Below are positions 48,977-58,477 of a stretch of 64,000 nucleotides of DNA, one piece after another. A program made the translations under genes and the position numbers. The DNA comes from Competibacter_A sp037045685 (lineage in GTDB: Bacteria; Pseudomonadota; Gammaproteobacteria; Competibacterales; Competibacteraceae): positions 62,001-126,000 of the forward strand of contig JBAOII010000011.1 in NCBI GenBank assembly GCA_037045685.1. Reading direction: 5' to 3'. Below the pieces are notes generated by a model. It saw only the letters and a program-made list of their open reading frames with translations, was not told the DNA's origin and did not search any database. The stretch's first letter is position 1. The number at the start of each line of letters is the position of its first letter.

Positions 48977-49801
48977 ATGAGCGCGGCAAGCGTGGCGCCG
49001 GAAACCCGGCAGTCGGAGGCGTGGGAAGCGGAACTGGCGGAAGTGCGCGCCATGACCGAGCGAGAGATGGAAAGTCTGGTGACCGAGGACGATACGCCCG
49101 TGGACAATATTCTGTCGGAAAAACAACAGCGGCTGCTCACGGAGCCGCTCTATGGCGCCTGGGCCGGCCCGGACCAGGGCACGCCCGGTTATCGCCGGTT
49201 TCTGGCCTTGGCCAATGTCGGCCTGTTCTACGCCTTGCGCCAGCCGCCGCTGGTTCCCGACATGATGTTGGCTTTGGACGTGCCGGGCTTGGGGCCGGAT
49301 TTGAGCCAGAAGGCCAACCGCTCCTATTTTGTCTGGGTGCAGGACGGCAAGCCGCCGGCGGCGGTGGTGGAAGTGGTTTCCAGCCAGGAGGGCGGCGAGG
49401 ATGGCGACAAGCTGCGCAAGTACGAGGCCATCGGCGTTTCGTACTACGCCATTTTCGACCCTTGGCGGCTATTATCGGATCGGGTGTTGCGCATCTACCA
49501 GTTCGCCGGGGCGAGCCAGGGCTACGTCGAGCAGGTCGGCGGGCTGCTGGACGCCGTCGGCTTGGGTTTGAGCCTGTGGCAGGGCGAATACGAGGGCGTG
49601 GAGGCGCTCTGGTTGCGCTGGACCGACCGCGAGGGGCGGTTGATTCCGACGGGGGCCGAGTCGGCGGAGCAGGAGCGCCAGCGGGCGGTGGAGGCCGAGC
49701 GCCAGACCGAGCGAGAACAGCAGCGAGCGGTGGAGGCCGAGCGACGGTCGGAACGGCTGGCGGCGCGGTTGCGGGAACTGGGCATCGAGCCGGACGAGTG
49801 A
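48977..49801 (+). CDS. Uma2-family (DUF820) putative endonuclease with coiled-coil tail
   Basis: A 274-residue protein of the DUF820/Uma2 family, with a PD-(D/E)xK-like nuclease fold. The presumed catalytic pattern is PDMMLALD, then VVEVVSSQEGGEDGDKLRKYEAIG with the conserved Glu. An additional C-terminal arm (about residues 225-274) has repeated EAERQTEREQQRAVEAERRSE-like charged coiled coil. GGGAG with an 8-base spacer before ATG 48977 fixes the start. The substrate is unknown; some Uma2 proteins expand greatly in Cyanobacteria and purple bacteria, often near mobile DNA. Confidence 0.85.
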   Translation: MSAASVAPETRQSEAWEAELAEVRAMTEREMESLVTEDDTPVDNILSEKQQRLLTEPLYGAWAGPDQGTPGYRRFLALANVGLFYALRQPPLVPDMMLALDVPGLGPDLSQKANRSYFVWVQDGKPPAAVVEVVSSQEGGEDGDKLRKYEAIGVSYYAIFDPWRLLSDRVLRIYQFAGASQGYVEQVGGLLDAVGLGLSLWQGEYEGVEALWLRWTDREGRLIPTGAESAEQERQRAVEAERQTEREQQRAVEAERRSERLAARLRELGIEPDE

Positions 49802-49914
49802 CCGCCGCCGGTGCGGAGCGGCGCCGCTCGACTGGCGGGAATGCGCTAAAATGGCCGTCGCCATAACAAGTTCCGGGCGCGGCCGCGCCCGATTCCTCGC
49901 TAGCGGGAGAGACC

Positions 49915-51429
49915 ATGACCACCATCCGTCAAGAAGATTTCATCCAGTCCATCGCCGACGCCTTCCAGTACATCAGCTACTACCACCCGGTCGATTACAT
50001 CAAGGCGCTGGCGCAAGCCTACGAGCGCGAGGAAAGCCCGGCGGCCAAGGACGCCATCGCGCAAATTCTGATCAACTCGCGGATGTGCGCCGAGGGTCAT
50101 CGCCCGATCTGTCAGGACACCGGCATCGCGCTGGTGTTTCTGAAAGTCGGGATGGACGTGCACTGGGACGCCAAGCTGTCGGTGCAGGAGATGGTCGACG
50201 AGGGCGTGCGCCGCGCCTACCTCAACCCGGACAACAAGCTGCGCGCCTCGGTGCTGCGCGATCCGGCCGGCAAGCGCCAGAATTCCAAGGACAACACCCC
50301 GGCCGTGGTGCATTACGAGATCGTCCCCGGCCACCATGTCGAGGTGATCTGCGCGGCCAAGGGCGGCGGTTCCGAAGCCAAGTCCAAATTCGCGATGCTC
50401 AATCCGTCCGACGATCTGGTGGACTGGGTGCTGAAGACCGTGCCGCAGATGGGCGCCGGCTGGTGTCCGCCCGGCATTCTCGGCGTGGGCATCGGCGGCA
50501 CGCCGGAAAAGGCGTTCATGCTGGCCAAGGAATCGCTGATGGCGCCGGTCGATATTCAGGAACTGATCGCCCGTGGCCCCAAGAACCGCGCCGAGGAGCT
50601 GCGCATCGAACTGTACGAGAAGGTCAACGCGCTCGGCATCGGCGCGCAGGGTCTCGGCGGTTTGACCACCGTGCTGGACGTGAAAGTGCTCGACTATCCG
50701 ACCCACGCGGCCAACCTGCCCATCGCGATGGTCCCGAACTGCGCCGCGACCCGCCACGCCCATTTCCATCTCGACGGCAGCGGCCCGGCCAAGCTGGAGC
50801 CGCCGAGCCTGGAGGATTGGCCGAAACTGACCTACGCGCCGGCCAACGCCCGCCGGGTCGATCTGGCCGCCGTCACCCGCGAGGATGTGGCGACCTGGAA
50901 GCCGGGCGAGGTGCTGCTGCTCAACGGCAAGATGCTGACCGGCCGCGACGCCGCCCACAAGCGCATGACCGACATGCTGAGCGCGGGCCAGAAATTGCCG
51001 GTCGATTTCACCGACCGCTTCATTTACTACGTCGGCCCGGTCGATCCGGTGCGCGACGAGGTGGTCGGTCCCGCCGGACCCACCACCGCGACCCGCATGG
51101 ACAAGTTCACCCGCCAGATGCTCGAACAAACCGGCCTGCTGGGCATGATCGGCAAGTCCGAGCGCGGCCAGATCGCCATCGACGCGATCAAGGACAACCG
51201 GGCGGTGTACCTGATGGCGGTCGGCGGCGCGGCCTATCTGGTGTCCAAGGCCATCAAAGCCGCCAAAGTTCTCGCCTTCGAAGATCTCGGCATGGAGGCG
51301 ATTTACGAATTCGAGGTCAAGGACATGCCGGTGACGGTGGCGGTCGATTCCAAGGGTTCCAGCGTCCACAAGACCGGGCCGAAGGAATGGCAGGCCAGGA
51401 TCGGCAAGATTCCGGTGGTCGAGGCGTAA
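49915..51429 (+). CDS. fumA: fumarate hydratase, class I (4Fe-4S, single-chain)
   Basis: Hydrates fumarate to malate in the TCA cycle using an oxygen-sensitive 4Fe-4S cluster. The 504-residue protein contains both the alpha-type and beta-type domains. Probable cluster Cys are in RPICQDTGIA, GAGWCPPGILGVGIGGT and MVPNCAATRHAHF. Other motifs are AKGGGSEAKSK, GLGGLTTVLDVKV and DSKGSSVHKTGPKEW near the C-terminus. CGGGAGAG upstream of ATG 49915 supports the start. Length fits FumA/FumB (548 in E. coli, shorter variants 500-510). Confidence 0.93.
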   Translation: MTTIRQEDFIQSIADAFQYISYYHPVDYIKALAQAYEREESPAAKDAIAQILINSRMCAEGHRPICQDTGIALVFLKVGMDVHWDAKLSVQEMVDEGVRRAYLNPDNKLRASVLRDPAGKRQNSKDNTPAVVHYEIVPGHHVEVICAAKGGGSEAKSKFAMLNPSDDLVDWVLKTVPQMGAGWCPPGILGVGIGGTPEKAFMLAKESLMAPVDIQELIARGPKNRAEELRIELYEKVNALGIGAQGLGGLTTVLDVKVLDYPTHAANLPIAMVPNCAATRHAHFHLDGSGPAKLEPPSLEDWPKLTYAPANARRVDLAAVTREDVATWKPGEVLLLNGKMLTGRDAAHKRMTDMLSAGQKLPVDFTDRFIYYVGPVDPVRDEVVGPAGPTTATRMDKFTRQMLEQTGLLGMIGKSERGQIAIDAIKDNRAVYLMAVGGAAYLVSKAIKAAKVLAFEDLGMEAIYEFEVKDMPVTVAVDSKGSSVHKTGPKEWQARIGKIPVVEA

Positions 51430-51555
51430 GGATTTGGATTGTGGATAGGGTTGCCGCATGGCAATTCTATCCGCGCCGATAGAGGCGCTGTTGCATATTT
51501 ATAGTTTTTAAAATTTAGGATGTTTGCTTTTTGCTAGATGCCGCAGGAACATTTT

Positions 51556-52486
51556 ATGGCTATTCCAGACTATCAAAGCGTCATGCTTCCTCTGCTCAGA
51601 CTGGCGGAATCGAGGAATGAAGAGATTGCGACGGATGAAGCGGTCGAAGCTCTTGCTAGTCAACTAAAACTGACGGATGAGGATATTAAGCAAATGCTCC
51701 CCAGTGGAATTCAACCTACTTTTGTAAATCGTGTGGGTTGGGCTGCCACTTTCATGAAGAAAGCCGGATTGTTGGAGCCGACGCGCCGAGGCTATTATCG
51801 GATTACCCAGCGTGGACAAGATTTGTTGAAAGCAGAATCCACAGATTATCAACGTGAAAACGCTAAAGCAATATCCTGAATTTCAGCAATTCCAAGCCCT
51901 TAAAGGGACTCGTAGCGGCGAAAAGAGAAATGATTTTATTAGTAATAACGATTTAGAAGGGGTGACGCCTTCCGAAGCACTTGAGAAGGCTTACGAGAAT
52001 CTCCGTGATACGCTCGCGGAAGAATTGCTCGAAAAACTCAAAAAATCTTCCCCTTCATTTTTTGAGCGTATCGTCATTGAGTTGCTCGTCAAAATGGGTT
52101 ATGGAGGTTCACGATTCGATGCCGGTAAAGCCATTGGAAGAAGTGGGGACGGTGGTATTGATGGTATTATTAAAGAAGATAAATTGGGATTAGATGTTGT
52201 CTATATTCAGGCAAAGCGTTGGGATAGCAATGCGGTCGGTCGCCCTGATGTGATGCAGTTTGCCGGAGCGCTCCAGGGACAAAGAGCCAACAAAGGCATA
52301 TTTATCACAACATCGCGGTTTACGGAGGATGCAAAGAATTATGTTGCTCAGATTGGTAGTAAAATTGTTCTGATCGATGGAAGTCAGTTGTCTCAGTACA
52401 TGATTGATTACGATGTCGGAGTTTCAACCGTATCACTCTATCCAGTTAAAAAGATTGACTCGGATTATTTTAATGAAAGTATCTAA
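51556..52486 (+). pseudogene. mrr: Mrr-type restriction endonuclease, interrupted by a +1 frameshift
   Basis: Type IV restriction enzyme that in E. coli attacks methylated DNA. The first frame encodes the N-terminal winged-helix domain (IPDYQSVMLPLLRLAE, FVNRVGWAATFMKKAGLL, YYRITQRGQDLLK). The second carries PQIINVKTLKQYPEFQQF and the nuclease core GGSRFDAGKAIGRSGDGGIDGII, LGLDVVYIQAKRW with the D-QxK catalytic pattern, and ANKGIFITTSRFT. The frames join if one base is removed at 51832-51835. A separate start at GTG 51854 exists, so two overlapping genes are a less likely alternative. Repaired length is about 309 residues, as for E. coli Mrr (304). Confidence 0.88.
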
Positions 52487-52516
52487 AGCGAATTATTATA
52501 TTTTTGGATAAATTTC

Positions 52517-52741
52517 ATGACCAATTGGATAAATCGAATTACCCTTAATACAGAACAATGTGGCGGGCGGCCTTGTATTCGCGGTATGCGTATTCGCGTA
52601 ACGGATGTGCTCGACCTGCTGGCGAGTGGTCTATCCACCAAAGAGGTGCTTGAAGAATTACCCGATCTCGAACCAGAGGACATTACTGCGGCGCTTAGGT
52701 TCGCCGCCCGGAAAATTGATCATCCCGTGCTCGCCGCATGA
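52517..52741 (+). CDS. DUF433 antitoxin-like protein
   Basis: A 74-residue protein of the DUF433 family, with the helix-turn-helix-like pattern RITLNTEQCGGRPCIRGMRIRVTDVLDLLASGLS and DLEPEDITAALRFAA. Such proteins are usually paired with DUF5615 PIN-like proteins and are the likely antitoxin/DNA-binding partner. Its stop overlaps the next start by four bases (ATGA). Confidence 0.92.
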   Translation: MTNWINRITLNTEQCGGRPCIRGMRIRVTDVLDLLASGLSTKEVLEELPDLEPEDITAALRFAARKIDHPVLAA

Positions 52742-53073
52742 TTCTCTGGATTGATGCGCAGCTTTCGCCTTCTCTGGCGCCTTGGATTACCGGACAATTT
52801 GGCATCGAGGCCTATTCGGCCAAGTGGCTTGGTTATCGGGATGCTTCCGATCAGGTTATTTTTCAAGCAGCGCGTCAAGCGGGGGTTATCGTGATGACCA
52901 AGGATAGTGACTTTTTGCGCTTGCTTGACGAATATGGTCCACCACCCCAAGTTTTATGGGTAACGTTGGGCAATACTTCAAATGCGAATATGCGGGAAGT
53001 TCTCGACCGAGTGTTTCCAAAAGCAGTCGCTATGCTGAAAGCGGGCGAGCCGCTTGTCGAGATTGGCCTGTAA
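52738..53073 (+). CDS. DUF5615 PIN-like toxin candidate
   Basis: A 111-residue PIN-like protein (Mut7-C/DUF5615 group), likely a ribonuclease. It has the acidic residues of the fold: Asp in MILWIDAQLSPSLAPWI, AYSAKWLGYRDASDQVIFQAAR and VIVMTKDSDFLRLLDEYGPPPQVLWVTLGN. It is translationally coupled to the DUF433 gene. Toxicity has been shown for few members, so the toxin label is by family context. Confidence 0.9.
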   Translation: MILWIDAQLSPSLAPWITGQFGIEAYSAKWLGYRDASDQVIFQAARQAGVIVMTKDSDFLRLLDEYGPPPQVLWVTLGNTSNANMREVLDRVFPKAVAMLKAGEPLVEIGL

Positions 53074-53141
53074 ACCAAATTTAGTGCAGTGAGCCAAAAT
53101 AAACCGCCCTTCATCAGCAGCATAAGCGAGAATTTATCGCC

Positions 53142-54800
53142 GTGAGCGAAACCGCGCAAAACGCTTCTCCCATCGTCCGCCATTTCCGGCAAATCCTGCT
53201 GTGGCCCTTGCAGATCATGCACGCGCGAGTACGGGAGCCGCATATCTCGAAATATTGGGAGTTGCTGGAGGCGATGGGGGACGAGTGCCCGTGGCGGGAA
53301 GTGGATGACGAATTCGGCGATCCCGACGAGTTCCAAGAACGCCACTACAAGGAATTCATCACTTTTTTACCCTACGTGCAGCGTTTCCTGTACGGTGAAG
53401 GCTCCGGCCGCGAAGAGCGGTCCGGTTACGGCAAATCGCCGATCCGAGTATTCCGCCGTCGCGATATCGCCCGGATGCGACTCGTGCTCGACGAGCAAAC
53501 ACCACCGCTGCTGTTCCAGGTCGCTCATGTGGATCTGCATTTTTTCTACGACCTCGACATCATCATCCTGGCGGTGGAATTCTTCGCCAACGATATTCCG
53601 CTATTGCTGGCCGAGGATGTCCTGTTCAAGGTCGGACGGGCTTATCCGGCGTTCTGGGAGACTGACGGTCAAGGCGGACAATGCCCTTACCGGGTGGAAT
53701 GGCTCTCCGCGACCGGCGAAACGCTGGCGATGTCCGACTACGAAAACCGGCGCAAATATCTCCAGTTCGTCTGCCGGCACCGTTCCCCCAATGTCGCGGC
53801 GCACTGGGAATATTTGCTGCGACCGCTGGCCCTCTACCATTCCGACCGCGAGGGCGTGATCCGCTACCGGCAGATCGAATACCACCGCATGCCGCTGCTG
53901 GCCTACCTCAGCTTCAACGACCCGCAGGCCCTGACCCGCGGCGATTTCGCCCGACTGGCGTTGGTCGCCAAAGCCGGGCCGTCCGACACCCTGCCTTATT
54001 CCGAGACGGAACTGGCCCATTTTGAGTGGCAATACTGCTACGACAAATTCTGGGATCCCAGCAACCCGGCGCTCAGCAGCCGCTACCTGTGCTGCGGCCA
54101 CGCCTTCGTGGTGGTCGGCAAGGCCAGCGAGCGGTTCTTCGCCGACCCGGAAACGGGGCTGCTCGGCCAGTTTCGCCACCAGTATTTCCTGGTCAATTTG
54201 ATCGCCCACTTTCATAAGGCCACCCTGATGCTGTTCTCGGAATGGCTGGTGATGGCGATCAGCCAGCTCGACATCCGCGACATGGAATCCGTCAAGTCGT
54301 TCAAGCGGGAAATCCGCCGGATCATGGAAACCTTCCTGCGCTTCACTCACCGTTACTGGTTCCACGAAGTGTCCAATCAGGCGCAGGCTCGCGACCTGTT
54401 CCGGCTGTTGACCGGGCATCTGGACACCGACCGCATTTATCAGGACGTCAGCGCGGCGGTGAAAGAAATGAACCAATATCTGGACAGCGACGGCTTGCGG
54501 CGCCAAGCCAACACCGTGGTGCGGCTGACGGTGGTGACCACGCTGGGGCTGATCGCCACCGTCGCGACCGGCTTTCTGGGCATGAACATCTTCGACGAAA
54601 CCGACGATCCGGCGTGGCTCAAGCTGCTGATTCTGGCCGGGGTGCTGGTACCCAGCGTCCTGCTGGTGATCTATGCCGTGACCAAATCCAAGGCGCTGTC
54701 GGATTTTCTGGAAGCCTTGTCGGACGAGCGCTTGGGCTGGCGCGACAAGCTCGGGGTGCTGTTCGGGGTCTTGCGCGGACCCGGCCGCAAGATCGGCTAG
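53142..54800 (+). CDS. CorA-like membrane protein with a long N-terminal domain
   Basis: A 552-residue protein whose end is a CorA-type pore: helix TVVRLTVVTTLGLIATVATGFLGMNIF with the GMN signature, an acidic periplasmic loop (DETDDPAWLK), helix LLILAGVLVPSVLLVIYAVT and a basic tail. The N-terminal part (about residues 1-450) is long and rich in aromatic residues, including a segment LRPLALYHSDREGVIRYRQIEYHRMPLLAYLSF, and ends with helical REIRRIMETFLRFTHRYWFHEVSNQAQARDLF. CorA/MIT proteins have a shorter cytoplasmic funnel (about 240-290 residues). The start is GTG 53142 with a weak site. It lies 40 bp before recB. Confidence 0.82.
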   Translation: MSETAQNASPIVRHFRQILLWPLQIMHARVREPHISKYWELLEAMGDECPWREVDDEFGDPDEFQERHYKEFITFLPYVQRFLYGEGSGREERSGYGKSPIRVFRRRDIARMRLVLDEQTPPLLFQVAHVDLHFFYDLDIIILAVEFFANDIPLLLAEDVLFKVGRAYPAFWETDGQGGQCPYRVEWLSATGETLAMSDYENRRKYLQFVCRHRSPNVAAHWEYLLRPLALYHSDREGVIRYRQIEYHRMPLLAYLSFNDPQALTRGDFARLALVAKAGPSDTLPYSETELAHFEWQYCYDKFWDPSNPALSSRYLCCGHAFVVVGKASERFFADPETGLLGQFRHQYFLVNLIAHFHKATLMLFSEWLVMAISQLDIRDMESVKSFKREIRRIMETFLRFTHRYWFHEVSNQAQARDLFRLLTGHLDTDRIYQDVSAAVKEMNQYLDSDGLRRQANTVVRLTVVTTLGLIATVATGFLGMNIFDETDDPAWLKLLILAGVLVPSVLLVIYAVTKSKALSDFLEALSDERLGWRDKLGVLFGVLRGPGRKIG

Positions 54801-54839
54801 TTTTTCCGCCAACCCTCATTCGCGGCGCTATCGAACGAC

Positions 54840-57800
54840 ATGGAACATCTCGATCCACTGTTACTGCCTCTGAGCGGCTTCAATCTGATCGAAGCCAGCG
54901 CCGGAACCGGCAAAACCTACACGATCACCGCCTTGTACCTGCGGTTGGTGGTCGAGGCCGCCATTCCGGTCAATCGCATTTTGGTGGTGACTTACACCAA
55001 CGCGGCGACCAAAGAGTTGAAGGACCGCATCCGCGAGCGCTTGGTGCAAATCCGCTTCGCTTTCTTGCGCGGTCGCGCGCCCGAGGACGACGAACTCGCC
55101 ACCCGGTTGCTGGATTTGAGCGCGGATCGGGAGATCGCCATACGGCGCTTGACCAACGCCGTGCGCGGTTTCGACGAGGCCGCCATCTTCACCATCCACG
55201 GCTTCTGCAAGCGCGCGCTCGGCGACAACGCTTTCGAGAGCGGCCTGTCGTTCGAGACCGAGCTGATGGCCGATACCGGCGATCTGCTGCGGGAAATCGT
55301 CGATGATTTCTGGCGGCGAGAGTTTTACGCCGCCTCGCCGCTGGTGGTGCGGTATTTTCTGGACCAGCGCTACAGCCCGGAGAAGTTGCTCGGCGAGATC
55401 GAACGGCATCTGGGCAAGCCGTATCTGCGCGTGGTGACGCCGAACGGGGAAGCGGATGGCGCGGCGCTGGAGCGAGCGTTTGTCGATGCGTTTCGACGGG
55501 CTCGCGAGCTGTGGCTGGAGGATCGCGCCGGGATTGAGGGCTTGCTGCTGAAGTCGCCCGGCCTCAACCGGCAAAAATACAGTTTGAAGTCGATCCCCGG
55601 CTGGCTGGAGGTTATGGATCAGTATCTGACCGTGGAAAATCCTACGCTGGCCCTGTTCGATAAATTCGAGCAATTCACCGCCGCCAAGTTGGAGAAATCG
55701 GTCAAGCAAGGCCAGACTGCTCCCCAACATCCGTTTTTCGACGCTTGCGACACCCTCAAAACCGCCTGCGAAACCTTGGCCGACTATTGCCGGCATCAAA
55801 TCCCGGTCAAGCTGCTCGCCTATTGCAACGCCGAGCTGGCCCTGCGCAAGCGGCGGCAACAGGTGCAATCCTACGACGATCTGCTGATCAACTTGCATGA
55901 AGCCTTGCACCATCCCCGGCAGGGCGCGGCGCTGATCGAGATGTTGCACCGCCGGTTTTTCGCCGCCCTGATCGACGAATTTCAGGATACCGACCCGGTG
56001 CAGTACGCCATCTTCCAGCGCATCTACGCCGGCACGGGCAAGCCGGTGTTCCTGGTGGGCGATCCCAAGCAAGCCATCTACAGCTTCCGGGGCGCGGACA
56101 TTTTCGCTTACCTGACCGCCCGCCGCGACAGTCGGCACCGCTACACCCTCGATGTCAACTGGCGATCCGACCCGCGCCTGCTGACCGCTTTGAACGCGGT
56201 GTTCGGCGGCGGCGGGGGGCAGCCGTTCCTGTTCGACGGCATCCCGTTCCACGACGCGCGGCCCGCCGAGCGCAAGCGGCACGAGCCGCTGTGGCTGCAC
56301 GGGCGGTCGGAAGCGCCGCTACAGATCTGGCTGGTGGAACCGGAAGGGGACAGGCCGGTCGCCAAGGGTGCGGCCAGCGAGCGGGCGGCGCGGGCGACCG
56401 CCGCCGAAATCGCCCGCTTGCTGAATCTGGGGGCGCGCGGGCAGGCTCGGATCGGCGAACGCCCGCAAGCGGAAGACGGTCGAGCGCTGACCGGCGGCGA
56501 TATCGCCGTGCTGGTGCGCGGCCATTGGCAGGGCCGGTTGGTCCGCGACCATTTGCTGCGGCTGGGAGTGCCCAGCGTCCAGCACGCCGACGACAGCGTG
56601 TTCGCGTCCGACGAAGCGCGCCAACTGGAGTGGTTGCTGGCGGCGGTGGCGGAGCCGGGCAACGAGGGCCGGGTGCGAACGCTGCTGGCTTCCGATCTGT
56701 TCGGGCTGGGTGGCGAGGAGCTTTACCGGTTGCGGGAGGATGAGCGGGCTTGGGCGCGGTGGCTGGAAAAATTGCAGGACTACCGGCAGTTGTGGCTCGA
56801 CCACGGGTTCATGCGCTTTTTCCGCGCCTGCCTGATCGGAGAGGGCATTCCCCGGCGGTTGCTGGCGTTTCGCGACGGCGAGCGGCGCTTGACCAACCTG
56901 CTGCATCTGGCCGAACTGGCGCATGTCGCCAGCCGCGCCCGACCCGGTTTGGCCGGGCTGCTCAAGTGGCTCGGCGAGCGGCGGCTCGCGCCGGGCGACC
57001 AGGACGAAGCGCAGCAATTGCGGCTGGAAAGCGACGAGAATCTGGTGCGGATCGTCACCGTTCACAAGAGCAAGGGCCTGGAATATCCGGTGGTGTTCTG
57101 CCCGTTTCCGTGGGACGGCAAACTGCGCGCCGACCGAAAAAGCAACACCACCCTGCTGTACCACGATCCCGGCGATCCGGGCCGCGCTTTCCTCGCCTTC
57201 GGCGTGGCCGAGGACGATCCCGCTCGCCTGCTCGCCCGCCGCGAGGAAATGGCCGAGAACCTGCGCCTGTTTTACGTCGCCGTGACCCGCGCCAAACAGC
57301 GCTGCTACCTGGTCTGGGGCAAGATCAGGGAAGCGGAAACCGCGCCGCCGGCCTGGCTGCTGCACCATCCGCCGGTGATCGGGCCGTCCCAGGATGCGCT
57401 GCAAGTCACCAAGCAGCGCTTCGAGGATTTGGCGCCGGCAGCGTTTCTCGGCGATCTGCGAGCCGCGTTCGCGGCGGCGGGCGACGCGGTCGCCCTCGCG
57501 CCGCTGCCTCGGGAGTCGGGGCAACGCTATCAGCCGCCCCCCGTGGCGGAACCCGAACCGAGGGCGCGGATGTTCGCGCGCGCGCTGCCCGAGTCTTGGC
57601 GGGTCGGCAGTTTCACCGCGCTGTCCGCCGGCCAGTCGGGCGAAATGCCGGACTACGACATGGCCGCCACCGCGCCGGAAGCGGTCGAGGTGCCCGAGCC
57701 GGAAGTCAAGACTCCCGGCCGCGACATTTTCGCCTTTCCGCGCGGCGCCAGGGCGGGAACTTGCCTGCACGCGATTTTCGAAAGGCTGGATTTCGCTCAA

Positions 57801-58466
57801 CGGGATCGCGGGCCGCTTGAGAGCCTGGTCGAGCGGATGCTGAAATGGCACGGGTTGGACGATACGATCTGGACCGGAACGGTCGCGGATCTGGTCGAGC
57901 GGGTGCTGGACACGCCGCTGGACGCGAGCGGTTTGCGGCTGGCGACCGTCGCGCCGGAGCGGCGGCTCAGCGAGATGGAGTTTTACTATCCGCTCGCCAA
58001 CCTGCGCGCCGAAAGTTTGCGGCGAGTGCTGGAACGGCACGGTTACGCCGCCGGCCCGTTCCGGGAAATGATCGAAGGCTTGGAATTCGCCCCCCTGCGC
58101 GGCTACATGAAGGGCTATATCGATCTGGTGTTCGAGGCGGATGGCCGGTTCTATCTGGCCGATTACAAGTCCAACTGGCTCGGCGGCGAACCGGCGGCGT
58201 ACCGGCGCCCGCGATTGGAGGAGGCCATGGCCCGCGAAGCCTACGTGCTGCAATACCTGATTTACACCGTGGCCTTGCATCGCTATTTGCGGCTGCGACT
58301 GCTGGATTACGACTACGAGCGCCATTTCGGCGGCGTGTTTTATTTGTTCCTGCGCGGCATGAGCCCCGAACGGGGCGGGGATTGCGGCGTGTTCCGCGAC
58401 CGGCCCGCGCCGGCGCTGGTCGAGGCGCTGGATGCCTTGATGGCCACCGGCGCGGTGGCGGGGTGA
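54840..58466 (+). CDS. recB: exodeoxyribonuclease V subunit beta (RecB)
   Basis: Helicase-nuclease subunit of RecBCD for double-strand break repair and degradation of foreign DNA. The 1208-residue protein has an SF1A helicase: motif I ASAGTGKTYTI (residues 19-29), motif II LIDEFQDTDPVQYAIF (Asp379), motif III LVGDPKQAIYSFRGAD, motif V VTVHKSKGLEYPVVFCP and motif VI LFYVAVTRAKQRC. The C-terminal nuclease has Asp1095, Asp1108 and Lys1110 in YIDLVFEADGRFYLADYKSN. Length matches the family (1180 in E. coli). recD follows directly; recC is not adjacent. Confidence 0.97.
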   Translation: MEHLDPLLLPLSGFNLIEASAGTGKTYTITALYLRLVVEAAIPVNRILVVTYTNAATKELKDRIRERLVQIRFAFLRGRAPEDDELATRLLDLSADREIAIRRLTNAVRGFDEAAIFTIHGFCKRALGDNAFESGLSFETELMADTGDLLREIVDDFWRREFYAASPLVVRYFLDQRYSPEKLLGEIERHLGKPYLRVVTPNGEADGAALERAFVDAFRRARELWLEDRAGIEGLLLKSPGLNRQKYSLKSIPGWLEVMDQYLTVENPTLALFDKFEQFTAAKLEKSVKQGQTAPQHPFFDACDTLKTACETLADYCRHQIPVKLLAYCNAELALRKRRQQVQSYDDLLINLHEALHHPRQGAALIEMLHRRFFAALIDEFQDTDPVQYAIFQRIYAGTGKPVFLVGDPKQAIYSFRGADIFAYLTARRDSRHRYTLDVNWRSDPRLLTALNAVFGGGGGQPFLFDGIPFHDARPAERKRHEPLWLHGRSEAPLQIWLVEPEGDRPVAKGAASERAARATAAEIARLLNLGARGQARIGERPQAEDGRALTGGDIAVLVRGHWQGRLVRDHLLRLGVPSVQHADDSVFASDEARQLEWLLAAVAEPGNEGRVRTLLASDLFGLGGEELYRLREDERAWARWLEKLQDYRQLWLDHGFMRFFRACLIGEGIPRRLLAFRDGERRLTNLLHLAELAHVASRARPGLAGLLKWLGERRLAPGDQDEAQQLRLESDENLVRIVTVHKSKGLEYPVVFCPFPWDGKLRADRKSNTTLLYHDPGDPGRAFLAFGVAEDDPARLLARREEMAENLRLFYVAVTRAKQRCYLVWGKIREAETAPPAWLLHHPPVIGPSQDALQVTKQRFEDLAPAAFLGDLRAAFAAAGDAVALAPLPRESGQRYQPPPVAEPEPRARMFARALPESWRVGSFTALSAGQSGEMPDYDMAATAPEAVEVPEPEVKTPGRDIFAFPRGARAGTCLHAIFERLDFAQRDRGPLESLVERMLKWHGLDDTIWTGTVADLVERVLDTPLDASGLRLATVAPERRLSEMEFYYPLANLRAESLRRVLERHGYAAGPFREMIEGLEFAPLRGYMKGYIDLVFEADGRFYLADYKSNWLGGEPAAYRRPRLEEAMAREAYVLQYLIYTVALHRYLRLRLLDYDYERHFGGVFYLFLRGMSPERGGDCGVFRDRPAPALVEALDALMATGAVAG

Positions 58467-58477
58467 GCGGCGGCGGA

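Larger units (their letters stand above)
51430..53100. other. AT-richer island with a restriction nuclease and a toxin-antitoxin-like pair
   Basis: Base composition changes abruptly after fumA (many A/T-runs such as TTTATAGTTTTTAAAATTTAGG) and returns to GC-rich inside the CorA-like gene. The enclosed genes are mrr, DUF433 and DUF5615. No flanking repeats, integrase or transposase were found, so the mode of entry is not visible. Acquisition by horizontal transfer is inferred. Confidence 0.6.

Noticed and set aside
49851..51482. 543-codon plus-strand frame overlapping fumarase in another frame
   Set aside because: Arg/Gly-rich shadow; the fumarase frame has all expected motifs and a ribosome binding site.
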